Positions 1-7,078 of a stretch of 23,556 bases of DNA are shown here, one piece after another. Every line of letters begins with the position of its first letter. Positions within the stretch are counted from its first letter, which is position 1. The notes beneath the pieces were generated by a model that saw only the letters and a program-made list of their open reading frames with translations, was not told the DNA's origin and searched no databases. Position numbers and translations under genes: made by a program. Origin of the DNA: a virus; IMG/VR virus record IMGVR_UViG_3300045999_003697, positions 1-23,556 of that record; one strand, given 5' to 3'.

Positions 1-42
1 GTGGATCACGATTCATACGGCTTGCTCCGCCGGACCACGTAA
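1..42 (+). CDS. 3' end of an upstream gene, possibly major capsid protein (partial)
   Basis: Frame 1 reads 13 codons (VDHDSYGLLRRTT) and stops at TAA 40-42, directly followed by a second stop, TAG. The other two + frames also stay open for some distance, so the choice rests on this frame ending just before an intrinsic terminator. A D-H-D-S-Y-G C-terminus resembles the tail of HK97-fold capsid proteins, and the next gene is a tail-tube-like protein, so a capsid gene here would be natural. The identity is inference from very little sequence. Confidence 0.4.
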   Translation: MDHDSYGLLRRTT

Positions 43-56
43 TAGAAACCCGGATT

Positions 57-85
57 AAGGGGAGGGGCTTCGGCCCCTCTCTTTT
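57..85 (+). terminator. Intrinsic terminator with TTCG tetraloop
   Basis: A 7-bp perfect stem GAGGGGC/GCCCCTC (62-68 and 73-79) closes a TTCG tetraloop, and weaker pairs extend it outwards. TTTT follows at 82-85. It lies 15 bases after the upstream stop and 19 bases before the next ATG, so it would end or attenuate transcription of the upstream (capsid?) gene. Confidence 0.8.
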
Positions 86-103
86 GTCCTTAAATTGAAA
101 CTC

Positions 104-628
104 ATGGCTTGTTCTATCACAATTTCGGGACGGGGTTTCCCCTGTAAGGACGCCATCGGTGGCGTTCGCAAATTCTGGACGGCTCCGTTCGACGAGGACG
201 GTTCGAAGTGGGCCGCTTCACCTACCTCTGGAGCTTTGTCGGGAGCTGCCGAGGCGATTACTTTCTACGGCTTCGAGCTTTCGCGTAACAACGCCTCATT
301 TACTCAAACTATCAACGCCAGCGTAGAGAACGGTTCGGTATTCTACGAGCAAGTGCTCGAGGTTACGATTCCGAAGATGGAAGCCGCAGTGAGCGCGGAG
401 CTTGCAGACTTGATGAAGGTTCGTCTGTTTATCATCGTCGAAACGATGAACGGCGAGAAGCTTTTGATGGGATACAAGAACGGCGCGGAAGGAACCGGCG
501 GAACAATCGTGACGGGTGCAGCTATGGGGGACCTCCACGGCTACACGCTTACCTTCACCTCACGCGAGAAAGTTCCCGCTCCCGTCATTACGGCTACGAC
601 GAACCTCACGTACACGCAGGAGACTTAA
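104..628 (+). CDS. Tail tube-like (major tail) protein
   Basis: A 174-aa protein starting MACSITISGRGFPCKDAIGG. A short N-terminus with an early Cys and a C-K-D-x-I/V-G-G signature is common in small major tail (tube) proteins of Bacteroidota phages, and the rest is an alternating beta-strand pattern with no membrane segment, as expected for a tube subunit that polymerises into the tail. ATG 104 is chosen over an in-frame TTG at 95 because it gives the typical M-A-C start. It sits between two intrinsic terminators, so it may be transcribed as an abundant single-gene unit. An alternative is another virion protein of similar fold. The structural role is fairly likely and the exact role is inferred from family resemblance. 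Confidence 0.6.
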   Translation: MACSITISGRGFPCKDAIGGVRKFWTAPFDEDGSKWAASPTSGALSGAAEAITFYGFELSRNNASFTQTINASVENGSVFYEQVLEVTIPKMEAAVSAELADLMKVRLFIIVETMNGEKLLMGYKNGAEGTGGTIVTGAAMGDLHGYTLTFTSREKVPAPVITATTNLTYTQET

Positions 629-651
629 GGGTGGTTGTTTTGGTTAGAACG

Positions 652-680
652 GGCCTCGCGTACTGCGGGGCCTTTTCTTT
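652..680 (+). terminator. Intrinsic terminator after the tail tube gene
   Basis: The stem GGCCTCGC (652-659) pairs with GCGGGGCC (665-672) with one G-T wobble, loop GTACT, followed by TTTTCTTT (673-680). It lies in the gap between the tail-tube stop (628) and ATG 686. An upstream start at 635 for the next gene would put this hairpin inside coding sequence and is therefore unlikely. Confidence 0.8.
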
Positions 681-685
681 GCAGT

Positions 686-1339
686 ATGATTTACGCAGGT
701 ATGGCGATGCTCCCGGATAGGTTTCCGGAATCGCTCCTCTCGGTCCAGAGCATCCTCCCGCAGGTGGACCGCCTCTTCCTTTGTTTGAACGGCTTCGACT
801 CTATCCCCGAAGAGCTGGTACACGAGAAGGTTGAGGTATGGCACTACGGAAAGAACCTCGGGGATCGTGGGAAGTTCTTTTGGCCGTTCGGAAACTACCG
901 GGCTTTCCTGACGCTGGACGACGACCTCATCTATCCCTCTACCTACGTCGCGGATTTCGTGGCTACCTCCGAGCTGTTTCGGGACGTAATTCTAACCCAT
1001 CACGGGAAGATTGTACCCGACCGTGTACGCGACTACTGGACCGACTGCAAGAACGTGGTTCACTGCCTACGCAGGAACGACGAAAACGTACGCGTAGATA
1101 TCCCGGGCACCGGTGTAGCTTACTACCCTCAAGATATCTACAAGCAATTCCAGCCAAACCACGACTGGAACCGGGCCGACCTCTACGTTTACGGGCAGAT
1201 GAAACGCCTCGACGTTCGTGCCTATGCACTCCGGCATCCAGCGGACTACTTTGGCTATATCGCGCCGCCGAAAGGGACCACGATTTGGGAGCAAACGCAA
1301 GCCGCGGATATGACTGCTATATTCCACACCTACGAATGA
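686..1339 (+). CDS. GT-A fold glycosyltransferase (first of two)
   Basis: A 217-aa protein. It starts MIYAGMAMLPDRF, a glycosyltransferase-2-like N-terminal strand and helix, followed by a strand ending CLNGFD, then a DxD-type metal/nucleotide-sugar motif in LTLDDDLIYPSTYV around residues 78-91. The C-terminal half contains several Asp/His/Trp residues but no membrane segment, so a soluble enzyme is expected. It would transfer a sugar from a nucleotide sugar to an unknown acceptor, perhaps a virion protein or modified DNA. It follows a terminator and joins the next glycosyltransferase through an ATGA overlap, so the two are probably co-expressed. ATG 686 is preferred because an earlier in-frame start (635) would read through the terminator hairpin. 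Confidence 0.65.
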   Translation: MIYAGMAMLPDRFPESLLSVQSILPQVDRLFLCLNGFDSIPEELVHEKVEVWHYGKNLGDRGKFFWPFGNYRAFLTLDDDLIYPSTYVADFVATSELFRDVILTHHGKIVPDRVRDYWTDCKNVVHCLRRNDENVRVDIPGTGVAYYPQDIYKQFQPNHDWNRADLYVYGQMKRLDVRAYALRHPADYFGYIAPPKGTTIWEQTQAADMTAIFHTYE

Positions 1340-2022
1340 AAATAGCACTACACATACCCGTATGGAAGCGGCTCGAGCTCACGCGAGCCTGCTACGAAGG
1401 GATCAAAAGGATTCAAAAGGAGTTCGCCGAAGGTGGCGCGGAGCTCATTCCGTATATCGCCGTTTCTGAGGACGAACACGAGGAGCTCGCTCAGGAATAC
1501 GGGTGGAACTACAAGTGGTTCGAGAACGAGCGTCTGGGGACAAAGAACAACGAGCTTCTCGACTGGATGCGAGGGGCCGAATGGGACTTTCTCCTTCAGC
1601 TCGGTTCCGACGACTTCATCCTTCCCGGAGGCGGGACGCATATCCTGGAGCTCATGGCAGAGCACGAGTTCGCAGGATCGAGAAACATCTATATGTTCCG
1701 CGCGGACACCCGAGAAGGGACCCTATTTCGGGGATACGCTTCGGGGGCTGGACGGTTTATGAGCCGGAGGATAGTGGACAAGGTGCCTGTGATGTGGACG
1801 GACCGGAACGTAGGGCTCGACGGGTGTTCCCGGATGCACGTGTGGGAGAAGACGAAGGTCGAGCCTTTCTGGAGCCAGACCCCAACAGTCGCAGATGTAA
1901 AGAGTTCGGTTAATGTTAGCGCGTTCGCTCGTTATAAGTACAGCCCCGAGAACTACGACCTTGACGAGATAGTTCCCGAAGCACACCTAATTCCTCGAGA
2001 TGTTGTACTTAAACTCGAATAG
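1336..2022 (+). CDS. GT-A fold glycosyltransferase (second of two)
   Basis: A 228-aa protein with the start MKIALHIPVWKRLELTRACY, a typical glycosyltransferase-2 first strand and helix. It has a nucleotide-sugar motif LLQLGSDDFILPGG near residues 90-103 and a later aromatic/acidic segment with DRNVGLDG. There are no membrane segments. It overlaps the previous gene by ATGA and the next by 23 bp, so it belongs to the same virion-gene transcript. The sequence is clearly different from the first glycosyltransferase, so this is not a recent duplication. Acceptor and sugar cannot be told from sequence. Glycosylation of capsid or tail proteins is the simplest hypothesis given the neighbours. Confidence 0.65.
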   Translation: MKIALHIPVWKRLELTRACYEGIKRIQKEFAEGGAELIPYIAVSEDEHEELAQEYGWNYKWFENERLGTKNNELLDWMRGAEWDFLLQLGSDDFILPGGGTHILELMAEHEFAGSRNIYMFRADTREGTLFRGYASGAGRFMSRRIVDKVPVMWTDRNVGLDGCSRMHVWEKTKVEPFWSQTPTVADVKSSVNVSAFARYKYSPENYDLDEIVPEAHLIPRDVVLKLE

Positions 2023-2398
2023 CGGTACTCAAAGTATCTACTTGACGCTTCAGGACGCGGCGAGGGATTACACGTACACGCACTACCTGTTTAAGCTGGT
2101 GCACAGGATGAGCCAAGAGGACTTCTATTTCGTCGGGTACGTGATTACCGACAACCCTCGGTACACGAAAATCGACGTAGCTACGAACGCGACCACCACG
2201 AACAACGTCCTCCTTACAAAGACGGGCGATTACGACTACTTCGTGTACGTCCAGAACTCCAGCAGCAACAAAGACCCTCTAAACGCCGCGGTGGTGGCTC
2301 TGGTAGAACAAGGTACTTTGCGGGTTCCCGGCGCGGGCATTGTGACCCTGCCCACTATCTCCCTTGACGATAACGTGATTTTCTATGGCAACGAGTAA
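2000..2398 (+). CDS. Small beta-rich virion-associated protein, function unknown
   Basis: A 132-aa protein starting MLYLNSNSGTQSIYLTLQDA. It is rich in Thr/Asn/Tyr with regular alternating hydrophobic residues, which suggests a beta-sandwich. Similar small proteins that begin with a short strand followed by 'S-I-Y-L-T-L' occur among structural genes of Bacteroidota phages, and the position directly before the portal fits a virion protein. It overlaps the glycosyltransferase by 23 bp and the portal by 14 bp. It could be a decoration, adhesin or tail-fibre component. I do not recognise a specific family. Confidence 0.5.
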   Translation: MLYLNSNSGTQSIYLTLQDAARDYTYTHYLFKLVHRMSQEDFYFVGYVITDNPRYTKIDVATNATTTNNVLLTKTGDYDYFVYVQNSSSNKDPLNAAVVALVEQGTLRVPGAGIVTLPTISLDDNVIFYGNE

Positions 2399-4061
2399 AA
2401 GAATAACAGCCCCTCGAAATCCGGGAAGGGTAGAGTCCGTGAACCTCGCGAGCTACGTACCCAAATCCTACCGAGAGGGTACGCAAGGGGACTGGGTGAA
2501 CTACGGGGACGACAACCTCTACCCGCAGTATCTGGTAGACCTCTACCACGCGAGCCCGACCCACAACGCGCTCTGCACGACGATTGCGATGATGATTTTT
2601 GGCGAAGGCTTCGAGCCTGCCGACCTCAACGCGAAGCTCCTCGCGGCACAGTGGGACCTCGATTCCGAGCTCCGGAAGTGCGCTATCGATCTGAAAATCC
2701 AGAACGGTTTCGCTCTGGAGGTGAACTGGAGTCTCGACCGGAGCACAATCGCGAATATCTCTCACCTGCCGTTCGAGAACGTACGCTCGGGATTCTGCGA
2801 CGAGAACGAGGTGGTCGACTGGTACTACTACTCGAGGGACTGGATGGACAAGCGGCAGGAGCCGACTCCTATCGCGCGGTTCAATCCAGAGACCAAAAAC
2901 GAGTACCCGACTCAAATCCTGTACATGAAGCCGTTCTCGGTAGGTTCCTACTACTACCCGAAGCCGGACTATATCGGAGCTATCAACTATATAGAGCTCG
3001 AGAAGGAGATTTCGGTCTTCCACATCAACAATATCAAGAACGGCCTCTCTCCCTCGTTTGCTATCCACTTCAAGAACGGGATTCCTTCGGACGAGGAACG
3101 CCGCATGATTCGCCGGGATATCGAGAACCAAGCCGCGGGAGCACAGAACGCGGGGAAGTTCTGGATGACATTCTCGGATGAACCCGACCGGGCTCCTACG
3201 ATTGAGCCGTTTGCTCTTTCGGACGCAGACAAGCAGTACCAATTCCTCAGCGAGGAAACCACAGCGAAGATCATGATAGGCCACCGGGTGACGAACCCGC
3301 AGATGTTCGGCGTGATGGTGGCGGGCAAGTTGGGTGGAGGAAGCGAAATGGAAGCCTCTGCGGAGCTTTTTGACCAGCAGGTGGTGCAACCCTTCAGAAT
3401 GATTCTCGAAGACGCGGTAGAGACCCTTCTAAACGCTTCTGGAGCCACACCTACGCTGCTTTCAGAACAGGTGAACCTAGACGGGGCTTTTCAGTACCTA
3501 GAGGCGTGCGGAGAAGAAATCGGAGAGGACTGGATTTTGATTGACGAGCGGGAGGTGGACTACGATTGCGAAGAGGCTCACGACGCCCTCTGGAACTTCG
3601 CCCGTGCCCTTCGAAATAACCCTTCGGCCAAATCCTCGCAGGACAACGATATCGTACGGGTGCGTTACGCGTACGCTCCTACGACCCTCTCAGATTCGAA
3701 GAGCAGGGACTTCTGCCGGCGCATGATTGACTCGATGAAGGTCTACCGGAAGGAGGATATCGTGCAAGCCGGAAGGCAGGCGGTCAACCCGGGCTGGGGA
3801 CCTGAAGGAGCGGAGACCTACGATATCTGGCTCTACAAGGGAGGCGGCTCGTGCCGTCATTTCTGGATGCGGCAAACGTACCTGAAGAAGGATAACGGGC
3901 TCATCTCCGTAAACGAAGCGCAGCGGATTATCCGGTCTCTCCCTCCCGAAGAAAGGAAGGACAACCGTCTCGAAGAAAACGACCGCAAGGTGGCTCAGCG
4001 CCCACGAGATATGAAGAACCGCGGATTCCTGAAACCTCGCAAATTCACAACCCCGAGATAA
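2385..4061 (+). CDS. Portal protein
   Basis: A 558-aa protein, within the usual portal size range. It shows an N-terminal region with NYGDDNLYPQYLVDLYHASP (around 36-55), a pattern seen in portals of Bacteroidota phages, then the portal core, and a helix-rich segment GGGSEMEASAELFDQQVVQP (around 313-332) typical of the conserved portal stem/crown region, followed by a long polar C-terminus ending in basic residues. The portal forms the dodecameric ring through which the terminase packages DNA. It overlaps the upstream gene by 14 bp and shares one base with the connector gene. It lies about 10 kb from the terminase genes in this window, with the early region between them, which is unusual. Confidence 0.75.
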   Translation: MATSKRITAPRNPGRVESVNLASYVPKSYREGTQGDWVNYGDDNLYPQYLVDLYHASPTHNALCTTIAMMIFGEGFEPADLNAKLLAAQWDLDSELRKCAIDLKIQNGFALEVNWSLDRSTIANISHLPFENVRSGFCDENEVVDWYYYSRDWMDKRQEPTPIARFNPETKNEYPTQILYMKPFSVGSYYYPKPDYIGAINYIELEKEISVFHINNIKNGLSPSFAIHFKNGIPSDEERRMIRRDIENQAAGAQNAGKFWMTFSDEPDRAPTIEPFALSDADKQYQFLSEETTAKIMIGHRVTNPQMFGVMVAGKLGGGSEMEASAELFDQQVVQPFRMILEDAVETLLNASGATPTLLSEQVNLDGAFQYLEACGEEIGEDWILIDEREVDYDCEEAHDALWNFARALRNNPSAKSSQDNDIVRVRYAYAPTTLSDSKSRDFCRRMIDSMKVYRKEDIVQAGRQAVNPGWGPEGAETYDIWLYKGGGSCRHFWMRQTYLKKDNGLISVNEAQRIIRSLPPEERKDNRLEENDRKVAQRPRDMKNRGFLKPRKFTTPR

Positions 4062-4621
4062 TGGCAGAAGTACTATTCGTGAACCCGAACTATCTCAAGC
4101 GGGTGACACAACTCAACGGGGCCGTGGACGAGAACTATATCTCGCAGGCTGTAATTCTGGCTCAGGACAAGAACGTTCAGATCTATCTCGGCTCCGACCT
4201 GTACGACGCTCTGCGGACGAAGATTTCCGGCGGGACCCTCGCAGGGAACTACCTGACTTTGGTCGAGAACTACGTCCGGAAGGCTACGGCGTGGTGGACT
4301 ATGGTAGAGCTAATGCCGAGCCTCTACGTAAAGATTGACAACGGAGGGCTAGTGATTCGGTCTTCTGAAAATACGACGGCAATATCTCAGACGGACTACC
4401 ACCGGGAGCTCGAGCGTATGCGCCAGAACGCGAATTTCTACACGCAGCAGATGTACCTCTACCTCTGCCAGAACTCGAGCCTCTTCCCCGAGTATAGCAC
4501 GAACATCTATAACCGTATTTGCGCTCAGCCGTTCCGCTACTACCAGAGCGGGCTCTCTATCTCGGGCTCGTGGGACCGTCCTACGATTACTCCGGAGTAC
4601 GCGTACGCCATTAACCGATGA
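4061..4621 (+). CDS. Head-tail connector (adaptor)-like protein
   Basis: A 186-aa mostly helical protein directly downstream of the portal (the two share base 4061). The pattern FVNPNYLKRVTQLNGAVDEN followed by the motif QDKNVQIYLGSDLYDAL is typical of gp6/gp15-type connector proteins, which start with a helical bundle recognising the portal ring. Conserved-looking aromatic residues occur throughout, with no membrane segment. The stop overlaps the next small ORF by ATGA. Family assignment is by pattern and position; a precise fold match would need a profile search. Confidence 0.6.
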   Translation: MAEVLFVNPNYLKRVTQLNGAVDENYISQAVILAQDKNVQIYLGSDLYDALRTKISGGTLAGNYLTLVENYVRKATAWWTMVELMPSLYVKIDNGGLVIRSSENTTAISQTDYHRELERMRQNANFYTQQMYLYLCQNSSLFPEYSTNIYNRICAQPFRYYQSGLSISGSWDRPTITPEYAYAINR

Positions 4622-4767
4622 AGCAAGACCGAAAGACGAATATCGAACGGCTCAAAAAGTGGATAGATGGCAACGCTGGACGAGGTAGTGGACGCACTCG
4701 CGCGGATAGAGACGAAGCTCGACTTCCACAAAGAGAGCCTAGACAAGCACGAGGGAAAAATCCGTGA
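4618..4767 (+). CDS. Very small basic ORF overlapping the next gene
   Basis: A possible 49-aa protein that begins at ATG 4618 with an ATGA overlap of the connector stop. The first 20 residues (MKQDRKTNIERLKKWIDGNA) look like a plausible amphipathic helix, but from 4667 on it overlaps the holin-like gene in another frame and becomes Arg/Gly-rich, as expected of a shadow frame. The tight start junction favours translation, while the second half argues against selection on the protein. It may act only to couple translation to the gene at 4667. Confidence 0.35.
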   Translation: MKQDRKTNIERLKKWIDGNAGRGSGRTRADRDEARLPQREPRQARGKNP

Positions 4768-4849
4768 CCTCGAGGTGAAGTGGTGGGGGAGTTTGGGCGG
4801 CGTGTTCGTGGTGGCGGTTACTTGGTTCAAATCTCTTTTCAATGCGTAA
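4667..4849 (+). CDS. Holin-like (XhlA-type) coiled-coil and membrane protein
   Basis: A 60-aa protein with an N-terminal heptad region (about residues 5-36, DALARIETKLDFHKESLDKH) rich in charged residues, then a Trp-Trp-Gly junction and one hydrophobic segment (WGSLGGVFVVAVTWFKSLF). This coiled coil plus C-terminal membrane helix architecture matches the XhlA-type haemolysin/holin helper family. It overlaps the amidase start by 8 bp, the classical holin-endolysin arrangement. It would help the amidase reach or cross the inner membrane at lysis. Two further small membrane proteins follow downstream, so it is unclear which one is the main holin. Confidence 0.6.
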   Translation: MATLDEVVDALARIETKLDFHKESLDKHEGKIRDLEVKWWGSLGGVFVVAVTWFKSLFNA

Positions 4850-5273
4850 CCTTGATTTCATCGTTCTTCATTGCTCTGCTACTCCGGTATCTATGGATAT
4901 CGGCGCTAAAGAGATTAAAGGGTGGCACAAAGGGAAAGGGTGGAAGGATATAGGCTACCATTTTGTGATCCGTTTAAACGGAAAGGTGGAGCTCGGCCGG
5001 CCTCTGTACAAGGTAGGTTCTCATGTAATAGGCTGGAATACCGACTCCGTGGGAGTTTGCTACGTGGGCGGGGTAGAGGACAAGAAGCCGAAGGATACGA
5101 TGAACGCGGCACAGGAAGCAGCGTGGAGAAAGCTCGTTTCTACTTTACGGGCGCAATACGGCGCTCTGGAGGTTTTCGGCCACAACGATTTCACCGATCT
5201 CAAAGCGTGCCCTTCATTCAAGGTCGGAGAGAAGTTCGCAGATATGAAGCTTAATCCTAACACCCCTACATGA
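4842..5273 (+). CDS. N-acetylmuramoyl-L-alanine amidase (endolysin)
   Basis: A 143-aa Amidase_2 protein, close in size to T7 lysozyme. It cuts the bond between MurNAc and L-Ala in peptidoglycan. Visible zinc ligands are His10 in FIVLHCSAT, His114 in FGHNDF and Cys123 in KACPSF. Tyr39 in the GYHFVI motif and Lys121 match the catalytic tyrosine and lysine positions of the T7 enzyme. It has no signal peptide, so it needs holin help, and a holin-like gene overlaps its start by 8 bp. The next gene starts at an ATGA overlap. By analogy with T7 lysozyme it might also inhibit RNA polymerase, but nothing here tests that. Confidence 0.9.
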   Translation: MRNLDFIVLHCSATPVSMDIGAKEIKGWHKGKGWKDIGYHFVIRLNGKVELGRPLYKVGSHVIGWNTDSVGVCYVGGVEDKKPKDTMNAAQEAAWRKLVSTLRAQYGALEVFGHNDFTDLKACPSFKVGEKFADMKLNPNTPT

Positions 5274-6127
5274 AGCAGCTTTACCCTACGGTGTACATGA
5301 TAGAACCGAGCCTGCTTCCCGGAGAGGTAGGCCGGTTCCTTCTGATTTCAGACGTTCACTTCGACTCGACCCACTGCGACCGGGACCTACTTACGAAACA
5401 CCTCGATACGGCGCTCGCTACAAATGCGAGCGTTCTTGTTTTTGGAGACTGGTTCGACCTCATGCAGGGGATGTACGATCCTCGCAGAAGCTACTCCGGG
5501 CTACGTCCAGAGTACAAGTCCATCACGTACCTCGACGACGTGATAGAGGACTCGGCGGAGTACCTGAAGAAGTACAAGAATCAGATGAAGTTCTTCGGCC
5601 GCGGAAACCACGAGACGAATATCGAGAAGCGGCTTTCTACCTCTCCTCTGGACCGTCTATCTGCTCTGCTAGGAGCGGGCCACGTAGGGAGCTACGCCGG
5701 ATGGATCTTCTTCCGGTTCACGGAAACTACCGGAAGGAAGCGCGGAGCGGACTACACCTACAAGCTGCACTTTCACCACGGCTACGGAGGGAACGCGCCT
5801 AGGTCGAAGGGAGTTCTTGCGGTGGATATAGACCAGAAGGAATGGCCCGACGCAGATATGATAGTCAGCGGGCACACCCACCAAAAGTGGCACGTCCCGA
5901 TAACTGTGGAAAGGATTAACAAGTACGGCCGCATCCGGGACGGGGTAGTGCACCACATGAAGCTCGGGAGCTACAAGCAGCTGGACCGGTTCGCGGGATG
6001 GGAGGTAGAGAAGGGATTCCAGAAGCCGCGGCTCGGGGGCTGGTGGGTCGATATGAAGCCCACGAGAAGAATGGACGACGACGGCTACAATAGGAAGATA
6101 GAGGTCGTTATTAGAGAGGCTACTTAA
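5270..6127 (+). CDS. Calcineurin-like metallophosphoesterase
   Basis: A 285-aa enzyme with all the classical dimetal motifs in order: DVHFD (28-32), GDWFD (59-63), GNHE (112-115), HHG (169-171) and GHTH (201-204). It should hydrolyse a phosphoester or phosphodiester; the substrate is not visible. There is no signal peptide or membrane segment. Phage phosphoesterases of this type can act on nucleic acids (SbcD/Mre11-like) or on nucleotides. It overlaps the amidase by ATGA and lies between lysis-type genes, so its expression would be late, which is odd for a DNA repair enzyme. It could act on host nucleotides, on DNA ends, or on cell-envelope phosphates. Confidence 0.85.
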   Translation: MKQLYPTVYMIEPSLLPGEVGRFLLISDVHFDSTHCDRDLLTKHLDTALATNASVLVFGDWFDLMQGMYDPRRSYSGLRPEYKSITYLDDVIEDSAEYLKKYKNQMKFFGRGNHETNIEKRLSTSPLDRLSALLGAGHVGSYAGWIFFRFTETTGRKRGADYTYKLHFHHGYGGNAPRSKGVLAVDIDQKEWPDADMIVSGHTHQKWHVPITVERINKYGRIRDGVVHHMKLGSYKQLDRFAGWEVEKGFQKPRLGGWWVDMKPTRRMDDDGYNRKIEVVIREAT

Positions 6128-6144
6128 TCACTAAACACGCAAAA

Positions 6145-6303
6145 ATGTGGGATTTCTTCGCAGAAAACTGGGCCGAGCTGCTGCTGGCTCTGATAGGCTT
6201 TTTGGGAACGTTTACGGCGTTGACGGAGACCAAGAAGGACGACGCGATTCTGGATATCGCGAAGCGGATCCTGAACGCGGTATTCTTGGGTCGGAACAAG
6301 TGA
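6145..6303 (+). CDS. Small single-pass membrane protein, lysis candidate
   Basis: A 52-aa protein (MWDFFAENWAELLLALIGFL...) with one hydrophobic segment at residues 9-27 and a charged C-terminal amphipathic region. Such short M-W-x-F-x-x-x-N-W-A proteins are frequent in Bacteroidota phages near the endolysin. It may be a pinholin, spanin-like helper or superinfection-exclusion peptide. It overlaps the next gene through GTGA. The 17-bp gap before it is preceded only by the phosphoesterase stop. Confidence 0.6.
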   Translation: MWDFFAENWAELLLALIGFLGTFTALTETKKDDAILDIAKRILNAVFLGRNK

Positions 6304-6515
6304 ATCCGATACTATCGATTTTAAAGGGCCTAGATTTAACCGAAGCCTTCAAGACCAAGGGAGACCTTCGGCGGTGGTCCGCGAAGCGAACGGTGGGCGG
6401 TCTAATTGCGTCTACAGCCTGTTATGAGATTATCGAGTCAGGGGCTACGTGGCAGCTGGTAGCTTTGTGCGCTATTTCTGTGCTCCCTTTGTCGCTATCC
6501 TTCTTTGGGGAGTAG
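6300..6515 (+). CDS. Two-helix membrane protein, putative holin
   Basis: A 71-aa protein starting at GTG 6300, overlapping the previous stop as GTGA. A polar, basic N-terminus (about 30 residues) is followed by two hydrophobic segments (about 32-45 and 51-69), which fits a small class II-like holin. Starting at GTG is chosen because a longer frame reading begins in the previous gene. It is the last gene before a strong terminator, so it closes the virion/lysis transcript. Confidence 0.6.
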   Translation: MNPILSILKGLDLTEAFKTKGDLRRWSAKRTVGGLIASTACYEIIESGATWQLVALCAISVLPLSLSFFGE

Positions 6516-6555
6516 ATTCGCGCCGAACTATTCCGGTTCATCATTGTTGTTTGAT

Positions 6556-6592
6556 GGGGGCTGCTCCAAACGTGGGGCGGCCCTCTTTTTTT
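6556..6592 (+). terminator. Strong intrinsic terminator ending the late operon
   Basis: GGGCTGCTCC (6558-6567) pairs with GGGGCGGCCC (6574-6583), ten pairs with two G-T wobbles, loop AAACGT, followed by seven T (6586-6592). It separates the lysis genes from the next promoter region. It is the clearest terminator in the window. Confidence 0.9.
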
Positions 6593-6622
6593 GCCCTATG
6601 CAGAAAAATAATTCCGGATTAA

Positions 6623-6655
6623 TTTGGAGGAAAGGAAAAAGATTGTTTATCTTTG
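6623..6655 (+). promoter_or_regulatory. Bacteroidota-type promoter P1 (early)
   Basis: TTTG (6623-6626), 21 bases, then TATCTTTG (6648-6655), which matches the Bacteroidota primary sigma -7 element TAnnTTTG with the upstream TTTG (-33). Transcription would start a few bases after 6655, giving a leader of roughly 14 bases before ATG 6676. The leader holds TCAAACAAC. The same element order and spacing recur at 10361-10393. This is the main evidence for host phylum. Confidence 0.8.
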
Positions 6656-6675
6656 AGCCATCAAACAACCGGAAA

Positions 6676-6876
6676 ATGAACAACTTCGATTTCACCCAGT
6701 ACAGCGAGCAGCTCACGGACCTAATGGGATTCATTCAAGCTCGCGGCTTGACCTTCTCTACCCCTGAGGAGCTTCAACAAATCATGATTGACTGGCTGAA
6801 CCACGGAACCCGCGTTATTGCGCAGCTCCAGCAGCCCGCAGTTATCGACTCCATGTACCGCAAAATGTTCGCATAA
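6676..6876 (+). CDS. Small early leader protein, unknown function
   Basis: A 66-aa acidic, mostly helical protein (MNNFDFTQYSEQLTDLMGF...) with no membrane segment or Cys. It is the first gene after promoter P1 and is followed at once by a hairpin (6878-6891), so it may be produced in large amounts early, like host-takeover peptides. I do not recognise its family. Confidence 0.65.
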   Translation: MNNFDFTQYSEQLTDLMGFIQARGLTFSTPEELQQIMIDWLNHGTRVIAQLQQPAVIDSMYRKMFA

Positions 6877-6877
6877 C

Positions 6878-6899
6878 GGGGCCTCGGCCCCTCTATTTG
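6878..6899 (+). terminator. GC hairpin with short T tract, probable attenuator
   Basis: GGGGC/GCCCC (6878-6882 and 6887-6891) closes a CTCG loop, one base after the stop of the leader gene. The following tract TCTATTTGT is only partly T, so read-through into the next genes is likely and the site may set a step in expression. The stem resembles the terminator at 57-85. Confidence 0.6.
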
Positions 6900-6907
6900 T
6901 CTCAGCA

Positions 6908-7078
6908 ATGCAACGACCAGAATTCAAGCAGGACGTGAACGAGCTGTACTCGTTCTTCCTCAAGCTCCTCGCAGAAGGGGAGCCCTACGGTATCGAATGG
7001 CACATCCACAACGTGGACGTAGCTATCGACCACCTAAACAAGTTCATCGAAACACACCCTAAAACTTTACAGCAATGA
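6908..7078 (+). CDS. Small early protein, unknown function
   Basis: A 56-aa protein (MQRPEFKQDVNELYSFFLKL...). It is hydrophilic, helical and His-rich in the middle (WHIHNVDVAIDHLN). ATG 6908 is used because the longer open frame starts inside the previous gene. It ends in an ATGA overlap with the next gene. There is no recognisable domain. Confidence 0.6.
   Translation: MQRPEFKQDVNELYSFFLKLLAEGEPYGIEWHIHNVDVAIDHLNKFIETHPKTLQQ

Noticed and set aside
2355-3389. Long open frame on the minus strand (344 codons) opposite the portal gene
   Set aside because: It mirrors the portal coding sequence with Arg/Val/His-rich composition expected from an antisense shadow, and no other gene is on that strand.
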